Part shown: positions 31,007-42,500 of the stretch, piece by piece | How positions within the stretch are numbered: the first letter of the stretch is position 1 | How the letters are laid out: each line of letters starts with the position of its first letter | Assembly: GCA_019677205.1 (NCBI GenBank) | Contig: JAAMXY010004256.1 | Span: 1-52,796, forward strand | DNA length: 52,796 bases | Direction of reading: 5' to 3' | Source: Pinguiococcus pyrenoidosus | Taxonomy: Eukaryota > Sar > Pinguiophyceae > Pinguiochrysidales > Pinguiochrysidaceae | The notes under the pieces: model-generated | What the model was told of the DNA's origin: nothing | The model's input: only the letters and a program-made list of their open reading frames with translations | Databases searched by the model: none | Translations under genes and position numbers: made by a program

Positions 31007-32665
31007 ATGCTCGCCAGTCGGACCTTTCGCAACTGCGCGGCGCTCAGAAGGAACCTAGCCTTCATGGTGTGCCCCGACGGCGCCGCGCAAGGCTCTCTCT
31101 TCGTGCAAGTGAAGGCCACAGCGCCGGTGCACGTGACGCTGAAGCCGGAGTGGGGCGATGCGCTGGCCATCGACTTCGCAGACTCGCTGAGCAGCGGCAC
31201 GCACCTCACTGGCGTTGCGGTGGGCGAGCAGAGGTACCATCAGCCACGTGGGGGCTCCGACGAAGCGCCGCTCTACGAGATCAAAGGCGTCTTAGGCCGT
31301 TCTGGTGCGACGTTCCCTCGCGTTGCTGGGGGTTTGGGCTCTGTGCTGACGGCGCTGACCCATCTAGATGACGCGGATGACAAGCTGAGCGCCAAGGTCA
31401 AGGTGCTGAGCGCTGCCCAAGCGGCGGAGGCTGCGGAGGAGCCGTTGCACCTGGAAGTCACCTGTCCGAGGGAACAGAACGTGGACATCGTGTTCGAGGA
31501 TCAGGCCTCCGGTCACGTGCGGATCGAGAGCAACTTGGTGGGAGACGTCCGGGTGCGAGTGGTGCAGGGAGACATCATGTGGAAAGGCGGCGGGAAAGGA
31601 GACGTCATCGACCTGCAGGCGCCGCAAGGCCGGCTAGATACCATGGGCATGTTGGAAGGCGGGCAGGTGTGCTTGTCGGCGAAGAAGGGGCTTGGGCTGA
31701 AGAAGGTCGGCGCCATTCATCTGGAAGCTGATAGCGCCGGGGAGTTGCGTGGCCAGGTGCGTCATGGGCAAGGACGGCAGGATTCCCTCTCCTTCTCTCT
31801 CTCGCTCTCTCTCTCCTTTTCTCTCTCTCGCGCGCGCTCTCTCTCTCCTCCTATCTCTCCTTCTCTCTTTCCATCGTCGCGTGCTTCACGGTGTTTGGGG
31901 ATTTTTTCCATGTTCCAATTGCTGACGATAGCATGTCCAAGGCGATCTACGCAACGCGTGCAGACCTGGAGAGTAAAGGGGTCTTGGATGTGGACACCAT
32001 TCATGGCACGGTCTACTGCAAGAGCGAGGCGGGCGTCCGCATCGGAGGCATTACCGGTGGGAATACCCCAAGGGCAGCAGTTGCCATGCACCTTGCCTGA
32101 TACAAGCTGCTCCACAGGATCGGCTCCCCTGATCACCGCCAAGGGAGATGCATATGTGCATTTCGACGTGATCCAGAACGCGACAGCAAATGAAATCGAG
32201 TCAGGCGGGGTCGCGACGGTCAGCTTCGAGGAGAGCCTTCTGGACGAGGACGCCCTGGTCGTCACAGCAACGCAGAGATCGGATGCCGCGGCCATCGAGA
32301 ACCTGGAGCCGCTTTCAGATGTAGAAGATGAGAAACCCGCTGCCCCATCGATGACGCACTCCGAGGGCAGTGCGCCACGCCGTCAGGGCAGTAGCTCTGG
32401 CAAGGAAGGGTATGCCACCTACGTCGGGAAACCAGTGCGCTCGAGTGGCGATAGCAGCCGTTCGTGGGCAGCGGATGGCGTCGGGAAGATTCGAATTGGG
32501 GAGGCATCAGCGCAGAAACTGGACGCCTTCTTCACCGACAAGAAGCAGACTGCTGCGGAAGGTGATTCGACGCAGCGCGTGTCCGTCACCGGCGAATCCG
32601 TGCAGATTGAGGTGGCCTCCTGGGTCGAGCGAATTCTCGCGAAGAAGAAAAGCGAAGAGACGTAG
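31007..32665 (+). CDS. FAM185A-like beta-strand (DUF4097-type) protein, probable mitochondrial
   Basis: Exons 31007-31756, 31942-32056 and 32118-32665 give 470 residues. Intron 1 (185 nt) has donor CAG|GTGCGT, a long (CT)n tract, TTGCTGAC and acceptor CCAAG. Intron 2 (61 nt) has donor GTGGGA and acceptor CCACAG. The single long frame read across intron 1 gives nonsense (SLSFSLSLS), so splicing is needed. The N-terminus MLASRTFRNCAALRRNLAF is Arg-rich, acid-free and mitochondrial-like. The middle is short repeated strands (VDIVFEDQASGHVRIESNL, RVVQGDIMWKG, VLDVDTIHGTVYCKSEAG), as in FAM185A and bacterial DUF4097 sheets, whose function is unknown. The C-terminus is acidic and Ser-rich. An alternative intron 1 pairing (donor 31744, acceptor 31931) also keeps the frame but has a poorer donor. 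Confidence 0.65.
   Translation: MLASRTFRNCAALRRNLAFMVCPDGAAQGSLFVQVKATAPVHVTLKPEWGDALAIDFADSLSSGTHLTGVAVGEQRYHQPRGGSDEAPLYEIKGVLGRSGATFPRVAGGLGSVLTALTHLDDADDKLSAKVKVLSAAQAAEAAEEPLHLEVTCPREQNVDIVFEDQASGHVRIESNLVGDVRVRVVQGDIMWKGGGKGDVIDLQAPQGRLDTMGMLEGGQVCLSAKKGLGLKKVGAIHLEADSAGELRGQVRHGQGRQDSLSFSLSLSLSFSLSRARSLSPPISPSLFPSSRASRCLGIFSMFQLLTIACPRRSTQRVQTWRVKGSWMWTPFMARSTARARRASASEALPVGIPQGQQLPCTLPDTSCSTGSAPLITAKGDAYVHFDVIQNATANEIESGGVATVSFEESLLDEDALVVTATQRSDAAAIENLEPLSDVEDEKPAAPSMTHSEGSAPRRQGSSSGKEGYATYVGKPVRSSGDSSRSWAADGVGKIRIGEASAQKLDAFFTDKKQTAAEGDSTQRVSVTGESVQIEVASWVERILAKKKSEET
31757..31941 (+). other. Intron with (CT)n microsatellite
   Basis: Inferred 185-nt intron of the FAM185A-like gene. 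It holds an almost pure CT stretch at about 31784-31870, interrupted by CG steps, which probably serves as an extended polypyrimidine tract. Confidence 0.6.
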
Positions 32666-32750
32666 CGGAACAAGTTTCTCCTCAGTTGTCTCTTGTGTGT
32701 ACCGAAATCACCCCGTGCATCAAACGCTTGCCAACCATGGGGGCAGATCT

Positions 32751-35700
32751 CTATTTCTCAGAAGCTGCTGCCGCAGACTTGCACATCGCCTCGAGGCGGT
32801 TGAGGACGTCGTCGGACCTTCGCCCTCGGGCCCTGCCACTTCTCTGATTCCTGTGCTCCTGCACAAGCTTCTCAACCTGCCCTCGGAGCTCGCGAAGCCG
32901 CTGCAACTCTTCCGCATCGGCGCTCGCCTGGCCCTCGTCTTGCGCAATGCCTTTGGCAGAGGTCCCCTCCCGTTCCTGGGAGCCCGCGACCATCTCCCAT
33001 AGCCAGTCGCGCAAACTCGGCGTCACAAATCTCTCAGAAGCCGTGGCAGCGGAGAATCGCAGATGGTACTTGCGCCACACTTGCAGACCTGCCGGGTCGC
33101 AGACCGGAACCAGCCCGCACGCGCCTTCTCCCTCGAAGGCTTCGTCGCGCGAGAAGGCTGGGTTCAAGAACAGGAGGCCCGGGAACTGCGTCGCCACCGA
33201 CTCGGCATATCGAAGGCCCTCAAGCACCGTACAGAACGACGTCTTCGACGACGACGCGGGATCTCGCGGCGGCACCTCCGCGGAGGCGAGACCCAGTTCC
33301 ATGAGAAGGGCGCGAGCGATCCACTGGTCGCGGTTCCCCGCGCCTGCGGCGGCGTCTTCGTCCGTCACGCCGCTCGTCATCCGTTTCACAATCTCGCGCC
33401 GCTCGACCTCAGAGTCGCCCATGAACTCGACGAACGCTGCGCAGTAGGCCATGTTCGCGATGAAGTGCAGGTACCTCTCGGTGAACTCAAAGCGGAAAGG
33501 CAGCTGCTGGATGAGATGCGTGCAGGCCTCCAAGAACTGCAGGAAGATGGGGCTCCGCTGCTTGGGCTCCCGCCCTCCCGGCCCTCCCCGCAGGCGGATT
33601 TCGTAGCGATGCCCGAAGGCGGACCACGTCGACCGGAGAAGCTCGTTGAAGCCGCGGATCGTGCGGTAGAACGGATCCAGGAGGATTTTGATCAGTGCGA
33701 CGATCTGCGACGTGCGATCCCAGCCGTCCGAGCAGTGCACCAGCAAGGCTTGGCCATTCTCCAGCGTGTCCGCTCCCCAGCTGGCAGCTTGCAGAAGGAG
33801 CGCAATGTGGCTCACCCACTCCGTGGCGGCGGCGGCCAGGTCTTTGCCGCGGTCGCGGCCATCGGGATTGAAGTGTTCGGTGAACTCCGTGGCTGCTCCG
33901 GCGGTCCCCGCGTCATCCCTACCGCCATCCAAGCTCCAGTCCCTCTCTGTCGCCTCGGACTCCGACGGAGAAGCGAAGGACATCGACAAGCCGAAGGCTG
34001 CCGGGAAGCTCCAGGCGCTCTTCGAAGCCTCGCCTTGCGAGCTCCAAAGCATGTCCGACACGGTCGCTGCCCCGGCCTCCTCCTGAGTGCTTTGGCTCTG
34101 CGACACGAGGCGCGTGTTCCTCACGCCGAGCCTCCTCTCGGTTCCAAGAAGCCCTCCGCCCCCGGAGATCTCGCCCGCCGCTTTCGCCAAGGCCTGCAGA
34201 CAGTGCTGCATGACGTGGATGTTCGCGATGTCCGCAAAGGCGAGCTCGACATGCCCACCGATCTCGTCCACCCGCTCCATCCCTTTGCCGCGCATGAAGG
34301 CGTTGGCCATGGCGTGAAGCATGGGTCGAGCGTCGAGGATCCGAAGCTGCTTCGTGTACTCCGCAGCGTCCGCCTCTTCGAGAGACTTGTCTGCCATTGA
34401 GGTCCGCGGACCCGCCGAGTGCTTCATGCTGATGCTCTCCCGATTCTTGGTCAGTAGCGGGGTGACGCGAGCCCGGCGTCGGCGGAAGCTGGTTCCCCCG
34501 GAGGTCCCTGGTGGCGCCGCTCCTTCCCCGTCCTTCACGGCCGGGCTGAATGCCTCCGCTGAGCCGATCGAGTTTCGCCGATCGAGCAAAGCTCTCTGGC
34601 TCTTCCAGCAAGCGGCCCGCTCTCGGTAGAGATCGAAGAACTCGTCAATCACCGTCCTCATCGTGACGTCGAGCGCCTCGGCAGAGTCCTTGCGGAGAGA
34701 AACGACAAACTCTAGGAATCGCCCAAGCCGCTCGCTCCGCTCCTCCAGGGCCTTCGTACCGATCCGGGGGGTGAAGAGGGTCTTCCGCGGGAAGCTTGGC
34801 ATCCTGCTTCTTGCTTCGTCGGGGATGCGCTCGGCTGCCAAGCCTTCGGACAAAAGAGAGAGATCCGAGAACCGTCGATGGATGGTGAAGGTCTCATCGA
34901 AGGCACACTGCGTGTCCACTTCCAGCGCGAAAACCGCCACATCGATCGGGTACGTCACGTGGTGGTCTTCGTCGCTTTCGTACGGCGCGCCGAGCCGCGC
35001 ATCTGTCAGGTACAAGCTCAGGAATTCGTCGTCAGCGGCGTCTTTTGCGTCCGTGTCCAGGAACGGATCGCCCTCCTCGCCGCCCTCCTCGCGTTCGCGC
35101 GACGGCGGTATCTCACAGCAGTCGCGCACGGCCCGCAGCAGCAGCGTGTCGAAGTTGACGGATCTGGCCTGTCCGTTCTGTAGCTGAGCGGAACGCACCA
35201 GCGGAGCACCCGTGGATGGGTGGATCCAACTCAGCACAGGCAGCCGCTGTCCACTTCTCTGCTCCCGGGCTTGAAGCAGCTGCTCGTCGCTGATGTGGGC
35301 CGGCACAGCAAGGCAGCTGGGATACGTGCCGCACAGCTCGTAGGAGGCATTCGCCGAGCTCAATCGCCAGCTTCTTCGCTCTGCGGCAGCCTCCTGCCCA
35401 CGCGCTTCGCCGTCGCAGACGCCAATCCGCTTGTATTCCCGCTCCATCGCGTCGAAAACCTTCATTCCCCCAACGTCAGAACCAGCAGCACCTGCTCCTG
35501 CTCCGCCAGGGTTCGTGGCAGCAGCGAGGACAGGGTCCTCAACGGAGATGTCTCGCAGCTTCAGCTGCTCTAGAATGCGCGCACACACGCCGCCCTGCCC
35601 ACTTCTCATCTCCGGTTCGCGGCACCGCAAAAGCGCGCCGAACAGGCTCCCGAACTGGCCCGCTGCGCATCTCCACTCAATCTCATGCAGAAAGCGCACG

Positions 35701-37916
35701 CACCATTCTTGCGGATCCACCACCGCCCCGCGCAGCCCACTCGCCCAAGCGCACCGGAAGAAAGGAGTGGCGCGCATGGCCTCACCGATGCGATCCGCAT
35801 CGGCCCCGTTCGCGCTGGCGCTCTTGGCCCTCTCTCCAGCGCTCCCCGCTGGACCGGTGTCTGGCCGCGAGGTCGCTTGCGCGGCTCTGCCCAGCTTCTC
35901 ATGGAGGACGGCGAATGGAGGAATGAGCTGCGTCACGGACTGGAACATGAAGATCCCAATAGCAGCTTTCCTCACGGCGTGGGCCAGGGCCTCGAGATCG
36001 TCCGCAACATCGGCCCCTTGCCCGCCGCCTTCTCGGCCGTTGCCCAAATGGGACTGCTCGGGAGGGACGAGTGACAGGTATCTCTCCGCCACGGCACTCA
36101 CATCTGCCACATCAGACAAAGGAGAATTCCTGAGACTCGAAAGGTGAACGGCGGCTCCCTACTTCTCAAACCGCGCAACGAACGAACCTGGAGTGATGCC
36201 CTCTGCAAACCAGCGCTGCAGGGAGACCGGAACCGCTGCCTGATCCAAAAGGCGTCAGTCCGTGCTCTGACCTTGACCAGAAACAAAAGCCGAAAGCACA
36301 GTGGACAGTACGCTACCTCATACGTTCCTTGTCGCCGCGATGTGGCCCAGTCTCCTCCAATGAGGAAGGCGACACGCCTTTCGTCCTGTAGACATATGTC
36401 GATCCTCCGGGATCCTCTCGGATGCGCCTGAAAGAGGTTTAGGAGGTGTAAGCGAATTTCTTCCGGCGTTTGTGCAGAGCCTGGGTTGGGATCGTACCTC
36501 ATGGGTGATGTCCTTGACATTGCCCAGAGGGATCTCCATGACATCCATCCGCCGATGGAGAAAGCCTCTGCTCGGTGTCGTTCTCACTCCTTCCTCCTGG
36601 TGCTGCCGTTATTAATGTTGTGTTGTCGTTGTCGTTGTCGTTGTTGTTTGTTGTTTGTTGTTTGTTGATTGTTGATTGTGGCTCTTGTGAGTTCTTCAAC
36701 GGAAAGCAACAAGCGATGACCCGACGTTGCGCCTCTATAGCCCTTACCATGGAGTTCCCGTCGGGAATATCCGGGAAAAAGAGGATGCGGAGGGGCGTGA
36801 GGACAAGCCACCCGACGGCAGCTGGTCTCACCGCGGCGCTTCCCGGAATCGGAATTACGTGGGCTCTCTGTGGAACGTTTGACATCATCAACGCGTGCAA
36901 AGGCAATCCGAGTTCCGCAGCGTCGCGTACCGCATCCAATATCGGTTCTGCCGCAAGCCTCCCAAAGACCGGCACAGGCGCCGTCCCCTCCGTGGTGTTT
37001 CCGGGACCCATGCGCCGGCGAAAGCCGAAAGGCGGCGATCCGGAGGACGAGACTTCCCCAAAGAGCAGGCCCACCCCAAAGACCGGCGTGCGGCGAATGT
37101 CCTCGAGACAGCGCATCATGAGCCGCCCGGACCAGGCAGCCTCCACGTCGACGCTTCCTCTTGCCGTCCTCGGCAGAACGAAAGGAAGGTGCTTCAAGCT
37201 GCTAACGCCTGCAGCGTAACAAGCAGTTAAGCGACTAGATCTCCACCACCTTCCCGACGCTCTGTCTCATCTTGCGCACCGTCGAGGGCCACACTTCCAA
37301 TGCAAAAGCGGGCTACGCCAAGCAGCGTCGGCTGCGAGAAGTTGTCCAGTTGCCACATCTCGATGTAGACGGACTCCATGTCGACGGTCCGATGATTCTG
37401 CTCCATGCAGTCCAGAATCTACGCTCCATCCCGTCGCGCGCGATCCATGGGATCCGTAAGTTGCTCGGACCAAAAGCCGCCGGGTTTCTCGTTTCCTTGC
37501 CTCTACATACCACATCCTCTCTCCTTGCCCCCCCCAAATAAGAAAAAGAGAAAAAGGTACGAAACTTCCCCCCTCACCTCGCTGAATGGAATGCGCATCT
37601 CGACGTCGAACGGGATCTCCAGTTGCTGCGGATGTGCGCGACGTTGAGCCCATGCGCAAGCGCACATGTTCGGTCCTGCGCAACCTCTTTCTCATTGCTC
37701 TCATCTCACCTGTCGTACAGACAGACTGCGGCCGATCTCGTGGCCCTGGAAGCGCACGAGCGCGAAGATTCCGGTCGATTTGCCGTCGCTTTCCTCATAT
37801 CTCGCGTTGCGCGGCCGCACCTAGGGCCGCTCTTTGTCAGCTGGGGTCCCAATTCTGCACCCAGAAGCGGAGAGCTTGCTGACACTCACCAGCAGGCCGT
37901 CGAAACCGTCGTCCAT
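32751..37916 (-). CDS. C2-GRAM-myotubularin phosphatase with inserted PX domain
   Basis: Eight exons: 37890-37916, 37710-37820, 37578-37625, 37250-37418, 36748-37208, 36498-36602, 36324-36427 and 32751-36129, giving 1,467 residues. The last junction and the acceptor at 36603 are provisional. The others fit phase and splice signals, including a 41-nt intron with CTTAAC. Myotubularins remove the 3-phosphate of PI3P and PI(3,5)P2 on endosomes. Seen: a C2 domain (GIFALVRFQGHEIGRSLSV, MWQLDNFSQPTLLG), a GRAM domain (GWLVLTPLRILFFP, MDVMEIPLGNVKDI), the start of the myotubularin fold (YELCGTYPSCLAVP), a PX domain (34625-34975, with RRFSDL), then ILDARPMLHAMAN, NIHVMQ, the active site HCSDGWDRTSQ with the full CX5R, and RSPIFLQF. 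The lipid-binding modules imply a membrane-targeted, active enzyme. The ATG at 37916 follows an in-frame TGA. Confidence 0.85.
36618..36685. repeat. (AAC)n / (AACA)n tract inside an intron
   Basis: On the minus strand this is CAACAAACAACAAAC followed by ACGACAACGACAACG. It lies in the intron after the first GRAM exon (36603-36747). The intron ends ATTAATAACGGCAG, a TAAC-type branch candidate very close to the acceptor. Confidence 0.75.
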
Positions 37917-38241
37917 CGTGCGCCGCAAAAAGGCGCCGACGAAACATCCAGAACTTCTTCATCGTTCGTGCTTCCAAGTGTCCATCTGTCGCAAGCAGGC
38001 ACCGCAGTGCACAGTGTCCCTAGCCAAACAGTGTCGCTACTGATAGTAAACCCCACTTGCGTTTCGCAATCGGTTCATGCAAAATATATAAATTTTCATA
38101 TTTGTTGCTAAGCATACTATAAAGGACTGGTCAGAGAGGAATTAGTCAAATTATTTCAATTATACTTCCGGTGGACGAGCACGATTGGCTTCCTCAGGGT
38201 CATGCTGCTGTTCCCACCAATCACTCCACAAGATTCTGGCA
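37917..38241. promoter_or_regulatory. Bidirectional promoter with AT-rich island
   Basis: Spacer between the divergent myotubularin and peroxiredoxin starts. Bases about 38078-38165 are strongly AT-rich (AAAATATATAAATTTTCA) and include CTATAAAGG about 110 bp before the peroxiredoxin ATG, a good TATA candidate. Confidence 0.55.
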
Positions 38242-39121
38242 ATGTGCAAAGTGGGCTCCACTATTCACGCATCCTACGCCACAATGTCCGCACAGAATGT
38301 GCTCCGCCAAGATTCTCCCGCCTGGACCGCAGCGCCACAGCCGCGGGCCGCGCCAGCTTTCGACCTCCTCTCAGCATCCTCAGGCATGGGCAGTATCCTC
38401 AGTAGCAACGCTCAAGGCGTGGTCCGCATTGGAGACACCATGGTACGTGTGCAGTGAATCCTCGGAGTAAGAACAAATCGCTAAATCGCTGCCGCAGCCG
38501 GATCTCGCCGCAGCGTCGCAGCTTGGCAGCATCCGTCTCCACGAGTACTTTGGAGACGGCTGGGGCATCCTGTTCTCGCACCCCGCGGACTTCACGCCCA
38601 TCTGCACCACCGAGCTGGGCAGGGCCGCCGCGCTCGCGCCCGAGTTCCTCAAGCTGGATTGCAAGCTCGTGGCCCTGAGCTGCAACGACGTCGCGAGCCA
38701 CCGGGCCTGGCTGGCGGACATCACGGCCGCCACGGGGGCCTCGGTCGAGTTTCCCATCCTGGCAGACCCCGATCGCCGCCTCGCCGCCCAGCTTGGCATG
38801 CTGGACCAGGACAACCTCAATGCGGCGGGGCTGCCCATGACGGTCCGCAGCGTGTTCATCGTGGACCCCAGCAAGAAGGTCAAGCTCATCCTCACGTACC
38901 CGGCCTCCACCGGCCGCTCCTTCGCAGAGATCCAGCGCGCGCTCATCAGCCTCCAGCGCGCGGCCGTGGGCGTCGCCACGCCCGCCGACTGGCAGCCCGG
39001 CGACGAGACCGTGATCCTTCCCAGCAAGAAGACGGAGGACTTCCCGGGGTGTCGCGTGGCAGACCTGCCCTCCGGCAAGCAGTATCTGCGCTTCGTTCCC
39101 GACCCCGTGCAGAACAAATAG
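38242..39121 (+). CDS. 1-Cys peroxiredoxin (PRDX6 type)
   Basis: Exons 38242-38442 and 38498-39121, with a 55-nt intron (donor ATG|GTACGT, acceptor CCGCAG, phase 0), give 274 residues. It reduces hydrogen peroxide and organic or phospholipid hydroperoxides. The peroxidatic Cys sits in HPADFTPICTTELGRAA, followed by LVALSCND, the Prx-type LGMLDQDN, RSVFIVDP and the PRDX6-type tail VATPADWQPGDETVILP and LPSGKQYLRFVP. Splicing restores the first strand RIGDTMPDLAA. An N-terminal extension of about 65 residues, rich in Ser and Ala, may be a mitochondrial or plastid targeting peptide. The in-frame Met at MSAQNVL and the one at MGSILSS are alternative starts. Confidence 0.93.
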
Positions 39122-39574
39122 GGGAAGACGAGAGTAGCATGCTAGAATGGCGAGAGCGACATGTTTTAGACGGGGCGCTAGTTTTCACACCAGGGGAAAG
39201 GCCAAAGGTCAAAGGCCAAAAGCCAAAGGCCAAAGGCCAACGGCCAAACGCCAAACGCCAAAGGCCAAAGACCAAAGGCCAAACGCCAAACGCCAACGGC
39301 CAAACGCCAACGGCCAAAAGCCAAACGCCAAAGGCCAAAAGCCAAGGGCCAAACGCCAAAGGCCAAAAGCCAACGGCCAAAAGCCAAAGGCCGAACGCCG
39401 AAAGCCAAAAGCCAAGGGCGAAAGACTTGCACTGCGGAGTGAAGACCAAAACCATGGTGCTTCGGCAGGGAGGAAGAAGAACAACAACGAAGGGCGATTT
39501 GATGCTCCGTTTGATGCTTCATTGAATGTTTGGCTTTTTGGTTTGTGTCTCCGTTTGTAGTGTCTTCCTTTTGA
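39122..39574. other. Convergent spacer between peroxiredoxin and RNA repair gene
   Basis: This 453-bp spacer between two 3' ends is filled mostly by the heptamer array listed separately. The remainder, 39430-39574, contains short direct repeats (TTTGATGCTCCG, TTTGATGCTTC) but no gene. Confidence 0.6.
39191..39422. repeat. 7-bp minisatellite GCCAAAN, about 33 units
   Basis: A nearly continuous array of heptamers of form (G/C)CCAAA(A/G/C), with AACG variants. Because 7 is not a multiple of 3, a 21-bp period appears in every frame as a Lys/Pro/Gln-rich peptide (AKGQRPK-like) on the plus strand and a Phe/Leu/Trp-rich one on the minus strand. These are artefacts of the array. Confidence 0.95.
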
Positions 39575-42500
39575 TCAACGTCTTGGGTACGGCACGGTCA
39601 AACCCTCACTCGGGGGATCGACACCAAAGGAGCGCAGCAGCTTCTCGGCGTCTTCGGCGTCTCGGACTGTGAACACCCTTCCAAAGCCCTCGACGCGCTG
39701 TGGCGGCTCGAGCTTCTCGGCAAAGCTTCGCACGATCTTGCCCGCGCGCTTGGAGTGCTGGCGAATGCTCGGGTGATTGGGCCTCGCACTGACCCGCTGG
39801 ACACAGACATCGACTGGCACGTCAAAGAAGATCGCCGCACAGTGCGCAGGGTTCGGACGGTGCATCAGGGCAAGCCACTCCTTTCGCTCGGCAGCGGTGA
39901 CGTTGCAGCGATCGAGCACGCAGCGCTCTTGGGCGTTGCGGCATCGGCCGGCCATTTCCTCCGCGACTTGACGGCCAGAATCATCCTGGGAAATCCGCGT
40001 CCATCCACTCCTGTCCAAGAACGATGCAAACGTGGACTTGCCGGAGCCCGGAATTCCCACAAGAACGATGGCCGACGGCGCTCTCTTTCGCAGCTTTTTC
40101 CTGGCTTGCGCGGTGGAGCGCTCCTGTCGGCCCAGCCTTCTGTTGCTCGATGCGTGCTCATGCTGCAGCGACGTGCGCTGACTCTTGAAGGACTCGAGCA
40201 TCTGCAGCGCAGCGGATGCCCGCGTCGCCTCGGTGCCCGCAGTCGAGAGCAAGATCGTCTTCACGACGCCCTTCTCCTCCTGCGAGATCAAGCCCGTCCG
40301 GCAATCCTGGCTGACCTGCTTCAAGAGCGACGGAAGCTCCGGAGGGGGACGATCGTCTGCACTGCCCTCGTCATCGTCTATCACAATGGGGTCCCGGCGG
40401 CTGCCGTCTTCCGGCAGCCGCCGTGAAGCAGGGGGCTTCTCCTCGCCGGAATCGAACGACGCAGTGCGCCAGAGGTGCTCGGCATAGGTCCTGAGGAACT
40501 CTTCCTGGCACCGACTCTCCATGCTGTGCGGCCGCTTGCTCCGAAGCAGGCGGATGGCCTCGTTCGACGCCATGGCGGTCCCGATCGTCGCTAGTGTGGA
40601 CTCGTTGATGCCGTCGACGCCGAAGCGTAGGAGAAGGCAGGCGGCCACGGTGCCAGCACGCCCCACTCCTGCCATGCAGTGCAGCAGCACCTTGCCTCGC
40701 CTCCGCACTGCATCGGTGACTCGGCGCAGGATGAGATCCACCTGCTCCACCGTCGGAGGATGAAAGTCCAGCACTGGCACATACAGGTTCTCTATGACCT
40801 TCTCGTCGCGCGGGCCGAACCACTCCGGCGGCAGGCGCCGCTCCTCCGTCAGGCTGACCACCAGCGTGAAGCCGATCTCCCGCAGCGCTCGGATGTGCCC
40901 CTCGTGCTTCGGGATGGCGCTGACGGCTACCTGATCCGCAAAGAGGAAGGAGAAGTTCCTCTGCATGTTGATCTTCCGGTCAAAGTGCACCGTGCGACCG
41001 GGACCCGGATGCACGGTTTCCTTCACTGTCACGTGGTAGCTCAGACTTGGATCCTCCCCGAAGCCCTCCTGCACCATGGGCGGACGCGGGCGCATGTCGC
41101 TGATCGGCTCCTCGCTGATGGCGCCACTCTCCTCGTCTGGAGCACTGGGCAAAGCCTCCTTGGTGTCTGGAGCCTCGGAATACGCGTCGTACCCAAGCTT
41201 GAACTGATGATCGACCGCGTTCTTCTTCTGCATGGTCGCGGTCCAGTGGAACATGAGGCCTTGGACAAAGTCGCGCCTGACCACCTTGCACCGCCGGACT
41301 CCCGCCTCCGTTTCCGTTCGCAGATACACCCCCTCCTTGCAGCCGTCCCTGAAGAGCGAAGGCGTATCGAGGATCTCCAGCAGCTCCTGCTTGCTGAGGC
41401 AGGCCTTCTTGGCGAGGATGGGGACGACCGGTATCCGAGTGGGCCGCAACGTCGCATGGAGCTCTTGTCGGGTGAAGAACCTCTCCGCGTATCGGTCGTA
41501 GAGATCAAAGGCCACGAAGTAGCCAGGTAGCCGCGTATACTGGAGCGAGTGCGTGATCGCGCACCACTCGCCGAAGAGGATGTGGCGCTCGGGCTCAAGG
41601 ATGTCTCGAAGCGCAGCGCCGAACTCCTCCGCCCACAGAGGCAGCTTCGCGAACTGGGCTTGGCTCTTGCTCGTGACGTAGTGGGATCTGTTCTGGAAGA
41701 GGAAGTCCCCATTCGAGGCAATCGATATGCCCAGGTTGGCGCCGTCGATCTTCTCTTCGACGAACACGACCACGCCGGAGTCGAGAAAGTGCCTGGCATC
41801 ATCTTGGCTCAGCAGCAGATCATCCCGCGTCACCGCGTCCCCCCCGGTATCCATGAGGTGCGCCGTCCTCGGGAACTTGAAGAAGGCTCCCAAGTGCGGG
41901 GCGAGGCCGAGCTGCTCACGGCAGTGCCTGGACGTGCGCAGCAGATGGATCCGCTTCTCAAGGTCCTCCCGCGGCAAGATCGACAGCGCTCGCTGGATAT
42001 CCTCCATCGCCTCCGCAAACTGCAGCAGCTTCACGCGGACCAACGCCCGCGTCGCAAGGCACTCTGCGTTCTCCCCCGCCGTCAGGCGGATCATCTCGTC
42101 CGCACAGGGGAGGGCTTCCTCGTAGCTGTTCTGAGCCGCGAGCAGCTTGCAGCGCAACCGCAGCAGCTTCACTTGCCACGGACGCCGCTGCGCTTCGTCT
42201 GCCACCACCTGCAGCATTCCAAGCAGCCGCAACAGCTCCTCACTCCGATCTGCCTCATTGACGTGCACAACCAGGGCGCCAAGGAGCCCCCGAAACGCCA
42301 GCGCCTCGGGGATCCTCACGCCGCCGCCGATCAAGGACGCGACGCCCTTGGGCTGGGAGTGCACATCGGCGCCGGCGAAACCCAGCGTGCAGTGCAGGTC
42401 TTTCCAGGGAAGTCCAATGTCTCTCCGCCAAAGCGCCGCAGCGGGCCAGCAAAGCACCAGAAAGGCGCATTTTTGCTTGCTCTGCTTCTCCTCGGCGGTT

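Noticed and set aside
33063-34400. 445-codon plus-strand frame
   Set aside because: Antisense shadow of the myotubularin catalytic domain.
39147-39560. Lys/Pro/Gln-rich and Phe/Leu/Trp-rich frames
   Set aside because: Every frame of the heptamer array is open. No start context or neighbouring coding sequence supports them.
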